From assembly GCF_010435965.1 (NCBI RefSeq), contig NZ_JAAGAA010000009.1, forward strand, positions 62,001 to 126,000: 64,000 nt of DNA. Direction: 5' to 3'. The notes below the pieces were generated by a model that saw only the letters and a list, made by a program, of their open reading frames with translations, was not told the DNA's origin and made no database searches. Position 1 is the stretch's first letter; the number at the start of each line of letters is the position of its first letter. This document shows positions 40,990 to 51,315 of the stretch, piece after piece. The DNA is from Crenobacter caeni. GTDB taxonomy: Bacteria > Pseudomonadota > Gammaproteobacteria > Burkholderiales > Chromobacteriaceae. The translations under genes and the position numbers were made by a program.

Positions 40990-42573
40990 ATGGAAATACC
41001 TGATCCCGCCGAAGGCATGGCCGGCCGCGCGCTCGCCGAGCAGGCGCTGTCGCGCGCGGCCGGCACGCCCCTGCTCGGCGGCAACCGCGCGCAGCTGCTG
41101 TACGACAGCGGCGAGAATTTCCCGGCATGGCTTGAAGCGATCCACGCCGCCCGCACGAGCGTCTACATCGAGATGTACCTGTTCGCCGACGACGCATTCG
41201 GCCGTACCCTGCGCGACGCGCTGGCCGAACGCGCGCGCGCAGGCGTCGAAGTGCGCTTGCTGGTTGACTGGTTCGGCTGCGCGCGCGAGTGCCTGGCCGG
41301 GTTTTTCCGGCCGCTGCAGGCCGCGGGCGCCCAGGTGCGTGCCTACAACCCGCCGTCGCTGTCGGTCGGGCTTGGCTTTGTCGGGCGCAACCACCGAAAG
41401 CAGATCATCGTCGACGCCGCCCGGGTGTTCGTCGGCGGCCTGTGTGCGAGCAGCCGCTGGGAAGGGGACGCTAGCGCCGGCGTCGAGCCGTGGCGCGATA
41501 CCGGCGTGGTGCTGGCAGGGCCGGTGCTCGCCGAGGCGCTCGCCGCGTTTTCCGACAGCTGGGTTAGTTGCGGCGGCGAGCCGCTGCCGGCGGCCAGCGT
41601 GCCTGCGGCACAAGGCGGCGTCGCCGCGCGGCTGATCGCGACGACCCCCAGCCGCGCCAACCTGATGCGGCTCGACCTGATGATCGCGGCGTTCGCCCGC
41701 GAGACGCTGTGGATTACCGACGCCTACTTCATGGCGACCGGCACCTACCTCTCGGCGCTGCAGAACGCCGCGCGCGACGGCGTCGACGTGCGCCTGCTGG
41801 TACCGCGCTCGAGCGATATCGGCTGGATCGCGACGGTGTCGCGCACCCAGTACCGGCCACTGTTGGAGGCCGGCGTGCGGGTGTTCGAGTGGAACGGGCC
41901 GATGATCCACGCCAAGACCGCGGTCGCCGACGCGCGCTGGGCACGCATCGGTTCGAGCAACCTCAACGTGTCGAGCTGGCTCGCCAACCGCGAACTGGAC
42001 GTGTCGATCGAGGATGCAGCGCTCGCCGGCGAGCTCGCCGCGCGTTTCTACCAGGACCTTGACCACGCGACCGAGGTGGTGCTCGGCGGCAAGCGCGGCC
42101 GCCCGGTACTGTCGCAGCCCAGGCGCGGCGACGGGGTGCCTCTGCTCAATCCGGTGGCGGGCGCGGTGCGCGCGCGTGCGACCGCCCGCGCCGCCGCGCG
42201 GCAAGCCGCGCGCATCGGCGACACGCTGGGCGCGGTGGTGCGCGGCACGCGCGAGCTGGAGGCGAGCGAGGCGTCGGCCTTGCTGACGCTGGGCGCGTCG
42301 CTCATGCTGGTGGCGATCGCGGTCGGCTTCTTCCCGTGGCTGGCCGCCGCCCCCGTCCTGTTGCTGCTATCGTTGGGCGGGGTGACCATTGTTGCGCGTT
42401 CGCTACAGCTGTACCGCCAGCGGCGTGCGTGCGCGGACGCCGCTGCGGGCTACAAAAATGCTGCGGTACAGGGCGGAAAACCGGCCAAAATAGGCCGCGG
42501 GGAGGCCGTCGCCAGCGAAGCTGCCGCCCACGCTGCGGATCAGGTCTTTACACGGGACGACACGCGTCTATAA
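40990..42573 (+). CDS. ClsB-like cardiolipin synthase/PLD-family protein
   Basis: 527 residues. Two phospholipase-D HKD motifs are present: NHRKQIIVD (about residue 136) and IHAKTAVAD (about residue 308), each followed by a Gly/Ser-rich block (GGLCASS, GSSNLN). The C-terminal part (about 430-475) has two hydrophobic spans, then a basic tail. This resembles cardiolipin synthase B (which joins phosphatidylglycerol or related lipids) with an added membrane tail; other PLD-type lipid transferases are possible. The frame also offers a GTG at 40969 and a TTG at 40972, and no clear ribosome site decides between them. The 3' end contains the promoter of the next gene. Confidence 0.82.
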   Translation: MEIPDPAEGMAGRALAEQALSRAAGTPLLGGNRAQLLYDSGENFPAWLEAIHAARTSVYIEMYLFADDAFGRTLRDALAERARAGVEVRLLVDWFGCARECLAGFFRPLQAAGAQVRAYNPPSLSVGLGFVGRNHRKQIIVDAARVFVGGLCASSRWEGDASAGVEPWRDTGVVLAGPVLAEALAAFSDSWVSCGGEPLPAASVPAAQGGVAARLIATTPSRANLMRLDLMIAAFARETLWITDAYFMATGTYLSALQNAARDGVDVRLLVPRSSDIGWIATVSRTQYRPLLEAGVRVFEWNGPMIHAKTAVADARWARIGSSNLNVSSWLANRELDVSIEDAALAGELAARFYQDLDHATEVVLGGKRGRPVLSQPRRGDGVPLLNPVAGAVRARATARAAARQAARIGDTLGAVVRGTRELEASEASALLTLGASLMLVAIAVGFFPWLAAAPVLLLLSLGGVTIVARSLQLYRQRRACADAAAGYKNAAVQGGKPAKIGRGEAVASEAAAHAADQVFTRDDTRL

Positions 42574-42574
42574 T
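42547..42574 (+). promoter_or_regulatory. Strong promoter of the decarboxylase leader
   Basis: -35 TTTACA (42547-42552), a 16-bp spacer, and a perfect -10 TATAAT (42569-42574). It overlaps the last codons of the ClsB-like gene. Predicted start is near 42581, giving a leader of about 370 nt before the decarboxylase ATG. Confidence 0.8.
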
Positions 42575-42580
42575 GCGCGC

Positions 42581-42949
42581 CCACAGGGTTATTCGAAGGC
42601 GGGCCGCCAAGGCCTGCCCTAAGCCGGCAGACGTGTGAGATGGCTAGCCATCCGGGGCGGACCGCGGTGCAAAGCTCCCAAATGAACCGGCGTGGTAGCG
42701 CCGGAATTTGACGTGACAACGCGCCTCAAGGCCAGCCTTCCCGGGCGGCGGCTCCGCAAGGAGCGCTCGTACAGAACTGTGCCCCAACGCGCACCGAGTG
42801 ACACTTCTGGCGTTCGCGCCGAAGGCCGCAAGGCGTTACAGGTGCCCGGCCCCGACTCCGCCCGCAGGCGGGGGACGACCCCATCCTTGCCGTAGTGCGA
42901 CTTCGCCCGACGCCTGGTGTCCTGGATTCATTCCCAAGGGGACTCAGGT
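42581..42949 (+). ncRNA. Structured 5' leader of decarboxylase gene
   Basis: About 370 nt with no substantial ORF between a near-consensus promoter and the decarboxylase ATG. It is full of compact hairpins: GATGGCTAGCCATC (42639-42652), CCGGCG/CGCCGG (42687-42704), GCTCC-GCAA-GGAGC (42751-42764, GNRA loop), GGCG-TTCG-CGCC (42809-42820), GCC-GCAA-GGC (42825-42834, GNRA loop) and a 7-bp CTCCGCC/GGCGGGG helix (42856-42873). Hallmarks of RNase P RNA and tmRNA are absent. I could not match it to a riboswitch class known to me. It may regulate the decarboxylase in response to an amino acid, polyamine, pH or metal (inference). A 9-codon ORF with two adjacent Arg codons (42682-42711) lies inside. Confidence 0.6.
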
Positions 42950-45205
42950 ATGCGTTTTCGTTTTCCCATCGTCGTCATCGACGAAGACTTCCGTTCCGAG
43001 AACACCAGCGGCTCCGGCATCCGCGAGCTCGCGTCCGCCATTGAAGAGCGCGGCATGGAGGTGGTCGGCTACACCAGCTACGGCGACCTGACCGCGTTCG
43101 CGCAGCAGCAAAGCCGCGCTGCCGGCTTCATCCTCTCCATCGACGACGAGGAATTCCAGACGCAGGACAGCACCGACGCCGCGCTGGGCAAGCTGTACGG
43201 CTTCGTCGCCGAGATCCGCCGCCGCAACCCGGACATCCCGGTCTACCTGTACGGCGAGACGCGCACCGCGCGCCATATCCCGAACGACATCCTGCGCGAG
43301 CTGCACGGCTTCATCCACATGCACGAGGACACGCCGGACTTCGTCGCCCGCCACATCATCCGCGAGGCCAAGTCCTACCTCGACAGCCTGGCACCGCCGT
43401 TCTTCCGCGCGCTGGTCGACTACGCCAACGACGGCTCGTATTCCTGGCACTGCCCGGGCCACTCCGGCGGCGTCGCCTTCCTGAAGAGCCCGGTCGGCCA
43501 GATGTTCCACCAGTTCTTCGGCGAGAACATGCTGCGCGCCGACGTGTGCAACGCGGTGGATGAGCTGGGCCAGCTGCTCGACCACACCGGCCCGGTGGCA
43601 GCCAGTGAGCACAACGCCGCGCGCATCTTCAGCTGCGACCACCTGTTCTTCGTCACCAACGGCACCTCGACCTCGAACAAGATCGTCTGGCACAGCACCG
43701 TCGCCGCCGGCGACATCGTGCTGGTCGACCGCAACTGCCACAAGTCCAACCTGCACGCGATCATGATGACCGGCGCGATCCCTGTGTTCCTGATGCCGAC
43801 GCGCAACCACTACGGCATCATCGGCCCGATCCCGAAGAGCGAGTTCTCGCTGGAGAACATCCGCCGCAAGATCCTGGCCAACCCGTTCGCGCGCGAGGCG
43901 CTCGAGAAGAACCCGGACGCCAAGCCGCGCATCCTGACCATCACCCAGTCGACCTACGACGGCATCCTGTACAACGTCGAGGAGATCAAGAGCCTGCTCG
44001 ACGGCGAAGTCGACACCCTGCACTTCGACGAAGCCTGGCTGCCGCACGCGAGCTTCCACGACTTCTACGGCGACTTCCACGCCATCGGCGAGGACCGCCC
44101 GCGCTGCAAGGAGTCGATGATCTTCTCGACCCAGTCGACCCACAAGCTGTTGGCCGGTTTGAGCCAGGCGTCGCAGATCCTGGTGCAGGACCCGCAGAAC
44201 CGTCAGCTGGACGTGCCTTCCTTCAACGAGGCGTACCTGATGCACACCTCGACCAGCCCGCAGTACGCGATCATCGCCAGCTGCGACGTCGCCGCTGCGA
44301 TGATGGAACAGCCGGGCGGGCGGGCGCTGGTCGAGGAGTCGCTGGTCGAGGCGCTGGACTTCCGCCGCGCGATGCGCAAGGTGGACGAGGAGTACGGCAG
44401 CGACTGGTGGTTCCGCGTGTGGGGCCCGCAGGCGCTGTCCGACGACGGCATCTGCGACCCGGCCGAATGGCAGCTCAAGCCCGAGGAGCGCTGGCACGGC
44501 TTCGCAGGCATCGAGGAAGGCTTCAACCTGCTCGACCCGATCAAGGCGACCCTGCTCACCCCGGGCCTAGATGTCGACGGCAGCTTCGAGGAGATGGGCA
44601 TCCCGGCGGCCATCGTCACCAAGTACCTGACCGAGCACGGCGTGGTGGTCGAGAAGACCGGCCTCTACAGCTTCTTCATCATGTTCACCATCGGCATCAC
44701 CAAGGGCCGCTGGAACACGCTGATCTCGCTGCTGCAGCAGTTCAAGGACGACTTCGACAAGAACCAGCCGATGTGGCGCATCATGCCGGAGTTCGTCGCC
44801 AAGCACCCGCAGTACGAGCGGGTGGGCCTGCGCGACCTGTGCCAGAAGATCCACCAGCTGTACGCGCGCCACGACATCGCGCGGCTGACTACCGAGATCT
44901 ACCTGTCCGAGATGGAGCCGGCGATGAAGCCGTCCGACGCGTTCTCGCGCATGGCGCATCGCGATATCGAGCGGGTGCCGGTCGACGAACTGCTCGGCCG
45001 CGTCACCGCCGTGCTGCTGACGCCTTACCCGCCAGGCATCCCGCTGCTGATCCCGGGCGAGCGCTTCAACAGCACCATCGTCGACTATCTGAAGTTCGTG
45101 CAGGACTTCAACCGCGAGCTGCCGGGCTTCGAGACCGACGTGCACGGCCTGGTGCCGACCGAGGTCGACGGACGCAAGGTGTACTGCGTCGACTGCGTGC
45201 GTTAA
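42950..45205 (+). CDS. Arg/Lys/Orn decarboxylase, AdiA-like
   Basis: 751 residues (E. coli AdiA 755). A PLP enzyme of the fold-I bacterial decarboxylase family. The N-terminal wing (flavodoxin-like) begins MRFRFPIVVIDEDF. The core has HCPGHSGGVAFLKSPVG, VTNGTSTSNKIV, DRNCHKSNLHAIM, HFDEAW and the PLP Lys in STQSTHKLLAGLSQAS. The C-terminal TPYPPGIPLLIPGE is present. By eye the middle and C-terminal sequence is closer to arginine decarboxylase AdiA than to lysine (LdcC) or ornithine (SpeC/F) forms, but specificity is not certain. It makes agmatine or another amine for acid resistance or polyamines. GGGGACTCAG lies just before the ATG. No antiporter gene is adjacent. Confidence 0.93.
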   Translation: MRFRFPIVVIDEDFRSENTSGSGIRELASAIEERGMEVVGYTSYGDLTAFAQQQSRAAGFILSIDDEEFQTQDSTDAALGKLYGFVAEIRRRNPDIPVYLYGETRTARHIPNDILRELHGFIHMHEDTPDFVARHIIREAKSYLDSLAPPFFRALVDYANDGSYSWHCPGHSGGVAFLKSPVGQMFHQFFGENMLRADVCNAVDELGQLLDHTGPVAASEHNAARIFSCDHLFFVTNGTSTSNKIVWHSTVAAGDIVLVDRNCHKSNLHAIMMTGAIPVFLMPTRNHYGIIGPIPKSEFSLENIRRKILANPFAREALEKNPDAKPRILTITQSTYDGILYNVEEIKSLLDGEVDTLHFDEAWLPHASFHDFYGDFHAIGEDRPRCKESMIFSTQSTHKLLAGLSQASQILVQDPQNRQLDVPSFNEAYLMHTSTSPQYAIIASCDVAAAMMEQPGGRALVEESLVEALDFRRAMRKVDEEYGSDWWFRVWGPQALSDDGICDPAEWQLKPEERWHGFAGIEEGFNLLDPIKATLLTPGLDVDGSFEEMGIPAAIVTKYLTEHGVVVEKTGLYSFFIMFTIGITKGRWNTLISLLQQFKDDFDKNQPMWRIMPEFVAKHPQYERVGLRDLCQKIHQLYARHDIARLTTEIYLSEMEPAMKPSDAFSRMAHRDIERVPVDELLGRVTAVLLTPYPPGIPLLIPGERFNSTIVDYLKFVQDFNRELPGFETDVHGLVPTEVDGRKVYCVDCVR

Positions 45206-45231
45206 GCGCTGGCTGCAGATAGCAGTTAAAG

Positions 45232-45259
45232 AGGGTGGCCGCTTGGCCGCCCTTTTTTT
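45232..45259 (+). terminator. Terminator after decarboxylase
   Basis: A 9-bp stem AGGGTGGCC/GGCCGCCCT with a GCTT loop, then a run of seven Ts, 27 bp after the stop. Confidence 0.9.
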
Positions 45260-45430
45260 GCGCGTGCGGCCTTGCCTTGGCGCGGTACAGGTGGGCGCAG
45301 GCGAGCTTCGGGCCGGGCATGGCAGGAAGCGGAATGTCCTGTCGGGCTGCTAGGGGGGTGGGCGAAGAGGAGGGTTCGCGGTAGCCGGCAGAAGAGGGCG
45401 GCACCGGCAATGAGAGCCGACGGAGGAAAA

Positions 45431-45460
45431 AACAAAACCCCGCCGAAGTTTGGCGGGGTT
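45431..45460 (-). terminator. Terminator after fadD-type gene
   Basis: Read on the minus strand: AACCCCGCC, a 7-nt loop, GGCGGGGTT, then TTGTTTTTT. It lies 21 bp beyond the acyl-CoA ligase stop. Between it and the decarboxylase terminator (45260-45430) I see no gene. Confidence 0.88.
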
Positions 45461-45480
45461 GGCGGGACGGTTTGGCGTGC

Positions 45481-47241
<1,761 letters not shown>

Positions 47242-47362
47242 GCGAAATCGGGTTCGAATGCGAAAGGACGCACCATATCCCCATTCGCCAATGCTGTAAA
47301 GCCTTGATCCGAGGCGGATTTGTCCGATATCAAGCTGGAATCGGCAACAAGTCCGCGTTAGA

Positions 47363-47380
47363 ACGATACCGTGTGGTATC
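47363..47380. promoter_or_regulatory. Inverted repeats in fadD-metC divergent gap
   Basis: CGATACC and GGTATCG flank GTGT, followed on the plus strand by a run of seven As. A second, perfect 10-bp palindrome CAAACGTTTG lies at 47423-47432, 23 bp before the metC-type ATG. Either may be an operator for the divergent genes. The first could instead be a minor terminator. Confidence 0.4.
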
Positions 47381-47454
47381 GAAAAAAATGTGGCCGGCAG
47401 GCAAGTCCTCGCCCGGACTGTTCAAACGTTTGACTTATAAATCCGAGGGTTAAG

Positions 47455-48597
47455 ATGAAGTTTTCCACCCGCGCCGTCCATGCAGGCTACGACCATCACG
47501 GCCACCGCAACGCGGTGATGCCGCCGATCTACCAGACCTCGGTGTTTGCCTTCGACGAGATCGGCGAGGCACGCGATTTTTCGTACGCGCGCAGCGGAAC
47601 GCCGACCCGCGCCGCGCTGGAGGGGGCGCTGGCCAGCCTCGAAAACGCCCAGCACGGCATGGCGTTTGCCAGCGGGATGGCGGCGATCGACGCCGTGCTG
47701 CGCGCGTGCCTCAAGCCCGGCGACGAGGTGGTCGCGGTGGCCGACTTGTACGGCGGTGCCTGGCGGCTGCTGACCCGGGTGATGGTGCCGTGGGGCGTCA
47801 AGGTGAGCTTCGTCGACCTGACCGACCCGGCGCGGCTGGAGGCGGCGCTGAACCCGGCGGTCAAGCTGGTGTGGCTGGAATCGCCGACCAACCCGCTCCT
47901 CAATCTGGTCGACATCGCCGCGCTGTCGGCGATTGCCCGCGCACACGGCGTGCCGGTCGCCGTCGACAACACCTTCGCGACGCCCTACCTGCAGAATCCG
48001 CTCGACCTGGGCGCCGATATCGTCGTCCATTCGGCGACCAAATACCTCGGTGGCCACTCCGACGTGTTGCTGGGCCTGGTTGCGGTCAACGACGACAAGC
48101 TGTTCCAGGCGATTCGCTTCGTGCAGAACTCTGCCGGCAACGTGCCTGGCCCGCAGGACTGTTTCCTCTGCCTGCGCGGCATCAAGACGCTGGCGCTGCG
48201 CATGCAGCGCCACTGTGAGAACGCACTACAGGCCGCGCGCTTCCTTAGAGAGCATCCGGCGGTGGAGAAGGTGTTCTACCCGGGGCTCTCCGACCATCCG
48301 CAGCACGCGCTGGCCGCGCGGCAGATGCGCGCGTTCGGCGGCATCGTGTCGATCTATCTAAAGGAAGACACGCGCGAGGCGGCCAACCGTGTCGCGACAT
48401 CATTAAAGCTGTTTGCGCTCGCCGAGTCGCTGGGCGGGGTCGAGTCGCTCATCAACCATAGCTGGACGATGTCGCACGGCTCGCTGCCACCTGCTGACAA
48501 GCAGGCGCTTGGCCTGCGGGAAGGCGGCCTGCGCCTGTCGCTCGGCGTCGAGGATATCGACGACCTGCTGGCAGACCTTGCGCAGGCGCTGGGCTGA
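47455..48597 (+). CDS. Cystathionine gamma-synthase/lyase family enzyme
   Basis: 380 residues, Cys/Met-metabolism PLP enzyme. It has YARSGTPTRAALEGALASLE, FASGMAAIDAVLRACL, WLESPTNPLLNLVDI, AVDNTFATPYLQNPLDLGADIVVHSATKYLGGHSD (PLP Lys in SATK) and the C-terminal GGVESLINHSWTMSHGSLP. The family includes MetB, MetC, MetZ and cystathionine gamma-lyase, and the sequence alone does not settle which reaction is run. It acts in transsulfuration or methionine synthesis in the cytosol. GAGG lies about 7-10 bases before the ATG. Confidence 0.9.
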   Translation: MKFSTRAVHAGYDHHGHRNAVMPPIYQTSVFAFDEIGEARDFSYARSGTPTRAALEGALASLENAQHGMAFASGMAAIDAVLRACLKPGDEVVAVADLYGGAWRLLTRVMVPWGVKVSFVDLTDPARLEAALNPAVKLVWLESPTNPLLNLVDIAALSAIARAHGVPVAVDNTFATPYLQNPLDLGADIVVHSATKYLGGHSDVLLGLVAVNDDKLFQAIRFVQNSAGNVPGPQDCFLCLRGIKTLALRMQRHCENALQAARFLREHPAVEKVFYPGLSDHPQHALAARQMRAFGGIVSIYLKEDTREAANRVATSLKLFALAESLGGVESLINHSWTMSHGSLPPADKQALGLREGGLRLSLGVEDIDDLLADLAQALG

Positions 48598-48679
48598 GGC
48601 GGATGGCGGGGCAGAGCTTGTGCGCGCGGGGCGCTGCCCCGACAATGGTTTTATCCGACCAAAACGCTAAGGAATAACC

Positions 48680-49456
48680 ATGAGCGCACCCGCCACCGAA
48701 TCCTTCACCCGAGAAACCGTGCTGTGGCGTCAGCGCTGGAGCGACAAGCTGTTCAGCTTCCGCATCAGCCGGCCGGACAACTGGCGCTTTACCGCCGGTC
48801 AGTTCGCCCGCATCGGGCTGGAAGACGGCGCGGGAAAGGTCTGGCGTGCGTATTCGATGGTGAACGCTGAGTGGGACGACTACCTCGAGTTCTACTCGAT
48901 CGTCGTCCCCGACGGCCTGCTGACGCCGCGGCTGTCCCGACTGGAAGTGGGCGACACGTTGCTGCTCGACGCGCGTGCCAACGGCTTCTTCACCGCCGAC
49001 CGCTTGCCCGACGGCGAGGTGCTGTGGCTGCTCGCCACCGGCACCGGCCTCGCGCCCTACCTCTCCATCCTGCAGCTACCCGCCACCTGGCAACGCTTCG
49101 GCGCGATCCGCCTGGTGCACGGCGTGCGCGACGCGGCGGATCTCAACTACCGGGACTTCATCGCCCAACTGCCGAACCACCCGCTGTGGCAGGCGCACGC
49201 GCACAAGTTCGGCTACCTGCCGGTGGTCACCCGCGACGCGATGCCGAGCGTGCTGTCGGCCAGGCTGCCGCAACTGATCGAAAATGGCGAACTCGCGCGC
49301 GCGGCGGGCGTGCCGCTGGAACCCGCAGGGGGGCGGGTGATGATCTGCGGCAACCCGAAGATGGTCGCCGATACCTTCCGCACGCTGGTCGCGCAAGGCT
49401 TCAAGCTGTCGCGCCTGCGCGAGCCCGCGCAGGTGGTGTTGGAGAACGGGTGGTAG
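48680..49456 (+). CDS. fpr: Ferredoxin/flavodoxin--NADP+ reductase
   Basis: 258 residues (E. coli Fpr 248). FAD and NADPH domains are visible: FRISRPDNWRFTAGQFARIGL, VWRAYSMVNAEWDDYLEFYSI (FAD), LLATGTGLAPYLSIL (NADPH) and VMICGNPKMVADTFRTL. It shuttles electrons between NADPH and ferredoxin or flavodoxin. AAGGA lies 8-12 bases before the ATG. It lies 82 bp after the metC-type gene and may be co-transcribed. Confidence 0.95.
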   Translation: MSAPATESFTRETVLWRQRWSDKLFSFRISRPDNWRFTAGQFARIGLEDGAGKVWRAYSMVNAEWDDYLEFYSIVVPDGLLTPRLSRLEVGDTLLLDARANGFFTADRLPDGEVLWLLATGTGLAPYLSILQLPATWQRFGAIRLVHGVRDAADLNYRDFIAQLPNHPLWQAHAHKFGYLPVVTRDAMPSVLSARLPQLIENGELARAAGVPLEPAGGRVMICGNPKMVADTFRTLVAQGFKLSRLREPAQVVLENGW

Positions 49457-49527
49457 GCTTGAGGCTGCGTGCGCCTTGTCTATAGTGCGTGGGCGGTCGA
49501 TGTGACCGGTTGATAAGGAGCAGCACC

Positions 49528-49863
49528 ATGTACCAGAAACTGGCCGCTTTGCTCGGCGCACTCTTGCTGTCCGCCTCGGCGCTGGCCGCCGTCAACCTCA
49601 ACAGCGCCAGCCAGGCCGAACTCGAGGCGCTCAACGGCATCGGCCCCGCCAAGGCCAAGGCCATCGTCGACTATCGCACGAAGAACGGCCCGTTCAAGAG
49701 CGTCGACGACCTCAACAAGGTGCCGGGCATCGGCGACAAGACCATGGAAGCCTTGCGCAAGGACGTGACGGTTGGCGGAGGAATGGCCAAACCGGCGACA
49801 GCGCCGGCGGCCAAGCCACCCGCGGCGGCTGCGGGCGCCAAACCAGCAGCGCCCAAGCCCTGA
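49528..49863 (+). CDS. ComEA-like helix-hairpin-helix DNA-binding protein
   Basis: 111 residues. A signal peptide (MYQKLAALLGALLLSASALA) precedes a double helix-hairpin-helix domain: VNLNSASQAELEALNGIGPAKAKAIVDYR and FKSVDDLNKVPGIGDKTMEALR. It ends in an Ala/Pro/Lys-rich tail. Such periplasmic proteins bind incoming DNA in natural transformation (ComEA, ComE of Neisseria), though short ComEA-like proteins are not all competence factors. AAGGAG lies about 10 bases before the ATG. A terminator follows at once. Confidence 0.9.
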   Translation: MYQKLAALLGALLLSASALAAVNLNSASQAELEALNGIGPAKAKAIVDYRTKNGPFKSVDDLNKVPGIGDKTMEALRKDVTVGGGMAKPATAPAAKPPAAAAGAKPAAPKP

Positions 49864-49869
49864 ACGCAG

Positions 49870-49895
49870 AACCGGCCCGCATGGGCCGGTTTTTT
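49870..49895 (+). terminator. Terminator after ComEA-like gene
   Basis: AACCGGCCC/GGGCCGGTT with a GCAT loop, then Ts, 7 bp after the stop. Confidence 0.9.
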
Positions 49896-50013
49896 ATGTT
49901 TGCGTTACCGCCGCACGTAGTGCCAAGGGGTGCGGGTGCTGGCGCGATGATTTAGAATTGCCAGCAGGTCAATTCTTTATTCATATCTACGCAAGCATTT
50001 TTGGGATGATTTC

Positions 50014-51165
50014 ATGTTGTTGACGATTTTCTTCTGTTCGCTGTTGGCCTCGCTGGCGGTTGGTATCCTGCTGATCCGCACCCAGCACCTGCACGCCAAA
50101 CTGTCGATGGACCACGACTTGGGCGGCGTGCAGAAATTCCACGCCACCCCCACCCCGCGCATCGGCGGCATTCCGATGCTGGGCGGTTTGCTGGCGGGCG
50201 GCGCGGTGCTGATGTGGGCGCCGCAGGCGGATCGCGCGCTGTTCTGGGACGTGCTGCTGGCCGCCGCGCCTGTGTTTGTCGCCGGTCTGGTTGAAGACCT
50301 GACCAAGAAGGTGAGCCCGCTGGTGCGTCTGCTGGCCGCGTTTGCGTCGGCGGCGATCGCGCTGTTCAGCGTGAATGCGGTGCTGCCGGGCGTCGGCATT
50401 CCGGGGCTGGACCAGCTGCTCAGCGCACTGCCTGTGCTGGCGATGGTGCTGACGGTGTTTGCCGTCGGTGGCGTGTGCCATTCGGTGAACATCATCGACG
50501 GCTACAACGGGCTGATGGGCGGCGTGGTGCTGTTTGCGTCTGCCGCCATTGCCTATGTTTCACTGGCCGTCGGTGACATGCCGCTGCTGGCGGTCAGCCT
50601 GACGCTGGCAGGCAGCATGTTGGGGTTTCTGGTGTGGAACTTTCCGCGCGGGATGATCTTTGCCGGCGACGCCGGCGCGTATCTGGTCGGCTTCCTGCTG
50701 GCCGAACTCGCCGTGCTGCTGGTAGCGCGCCATCCCGGCGTGGTGTCTCCGTGGTTCCCGCTGCTGTTACTGATCTACCCGGTGTTCGAGACGCTGTTCT
50801 CGATCTGGCGCAAAAAGTTCGTGCGCAAGATGTCCCCCGGCCTGCCGGATGGTTTGCACTTTCACATGCTGGTGTACAAGCGGCTGGTGCGCTGGATGGT
50901 CGGCAGCAAGGAGGCCAAGCACCTGACCCGCCGTAACAGCCTGACCGCGCCTTACCTGTGGGGTGTCGCGCTGTTCTCGATCATGCCAGCCCTGCTGTTC
51001 TGGAAGGTGGAGTGGGCGCTGCAGTTATGCGCGTTGCTGTTTGTGGTGGGCTACGTGTGGGTATACCGTCGGCTGGTGACCTTCCGCGCACCGCGGGTGC
51101 TGGTGCTGCGCAAGGCCCGCCCACACGCCAAGCCGGCGCTGGTCAAGCACAACAAGGCTGCTTGA
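50014..51165 (+). CDS. WecA/MraY-like sugar-phosphate transferase
   Basis: 383 residues with about ten hydrophobic spans, glycosyltransferase family 4. The motifs KFHATPTPRIGGIPMLGG, VAGLVEDLTKK (DDxx(D/N)-type Asp region), HSVNIIDGYNGLMGG and MIFAGDAGAYLVGF match WecA/TagO/WbpL-type enzymes. They move HexNAc-1-P from UDP-sugar to undecaprenyl phosphate, the first step of O-antigen or capsule repeat synthesis. It lies next to the polysaccharide locus and converges on the truncated galU. The C-terminus is extended and basic (RKARPHAKPALVKHNK). Confidence 0.88.
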   Translation: MLLTIFFCSLLASLAVGILLIRTQHLHAKLSMDHDLGGVQKFHATPTPRIGGIPMLGGLLAGGAVLMWAPQADRALFWDVLLAAAPVFVAGLVEDLTKKVSPLVRLLAAFASAAIALFSVNAVLPGVGIPGLDQLLSALPVLAMVLTVFAVGGVCHSVNIIDGYNGLMGGVVLFASAAIAYVSLAVGDMPLLAVSLTLAGSMLGFLVWNFPRGMIFAGDAGAYLVGFLLAELAVLLVARHPGVVSPWFPLLLLIYPVFETLFSIWRKKFVRKMSPGLPDGLHFHMLVYKRLVRWMVGSKEAKHLTRRNSLTAPYLWGVALFSIMPALLFWKVEWALQLCALLFVVGYVWVYRRLVTFRAPRVLVLRKARPHAKPALVKHNKAA

Positions 51166-51191
51166 GACCGCATACGTAGCATACGTAGGAT

Positions 51192-51220
51192 CGGATAGCC
51201 GCCGGCAGGCGGCGTATCCG
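51192..51220. repeat. REP-like hairpin
   Basis: CGGATA-GCCGCC-GGCA-GGCGGC-(G)-TATCCG forms a 12-bp stem with one bulged G. It lies 26 bp after the WecA-like gene, next to a short tandem repeat (GCATACGTA twice, 51174-51190). It may terminate the WecA-like and galU transcripts. Confidence 0.5.
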
Positions 51221-51280
51221 GCGAATGCCGTGACGGCGTCTACGCCACTTCTCCCATCCAAGCCGAGCACCGGAAACCGG

Positions 51281-51315
51281 TGGGAGAAGGTGGCGCGCAG
51301 CGCCGGATGAAGGGG
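51281..51315. repeat. 33-nt dispersed repeat, copy A
   Basis: It begins TGGGAGAAGGTGGCGCGCAG and runs to the base before the galU stop codon. It recurs inverted at 62026-62058 with a single 1-nt difference. The same unit's first part also pairs imperfectly with CCACTTCTCCCA at 51245-51256, forming a hairpin. Confidence 0.75.

Noticed and set aside
42581-42949. RNase P RNA, tmRNA or 6S RNA at this position
   Set aside because: The conserved RNase P core (GAGGAAAGTCC-like) and the tmRNA ends were not found, and a protein-coding gene follows in the leader's sense orientation; a cis-acting leader fits better.
45260-45430. Small ORFs between the decarboxylase and fadD terminators
   Set aside because: Short frames lacking ribosome sites or any recognisable sequence, lying between two facing terminators.
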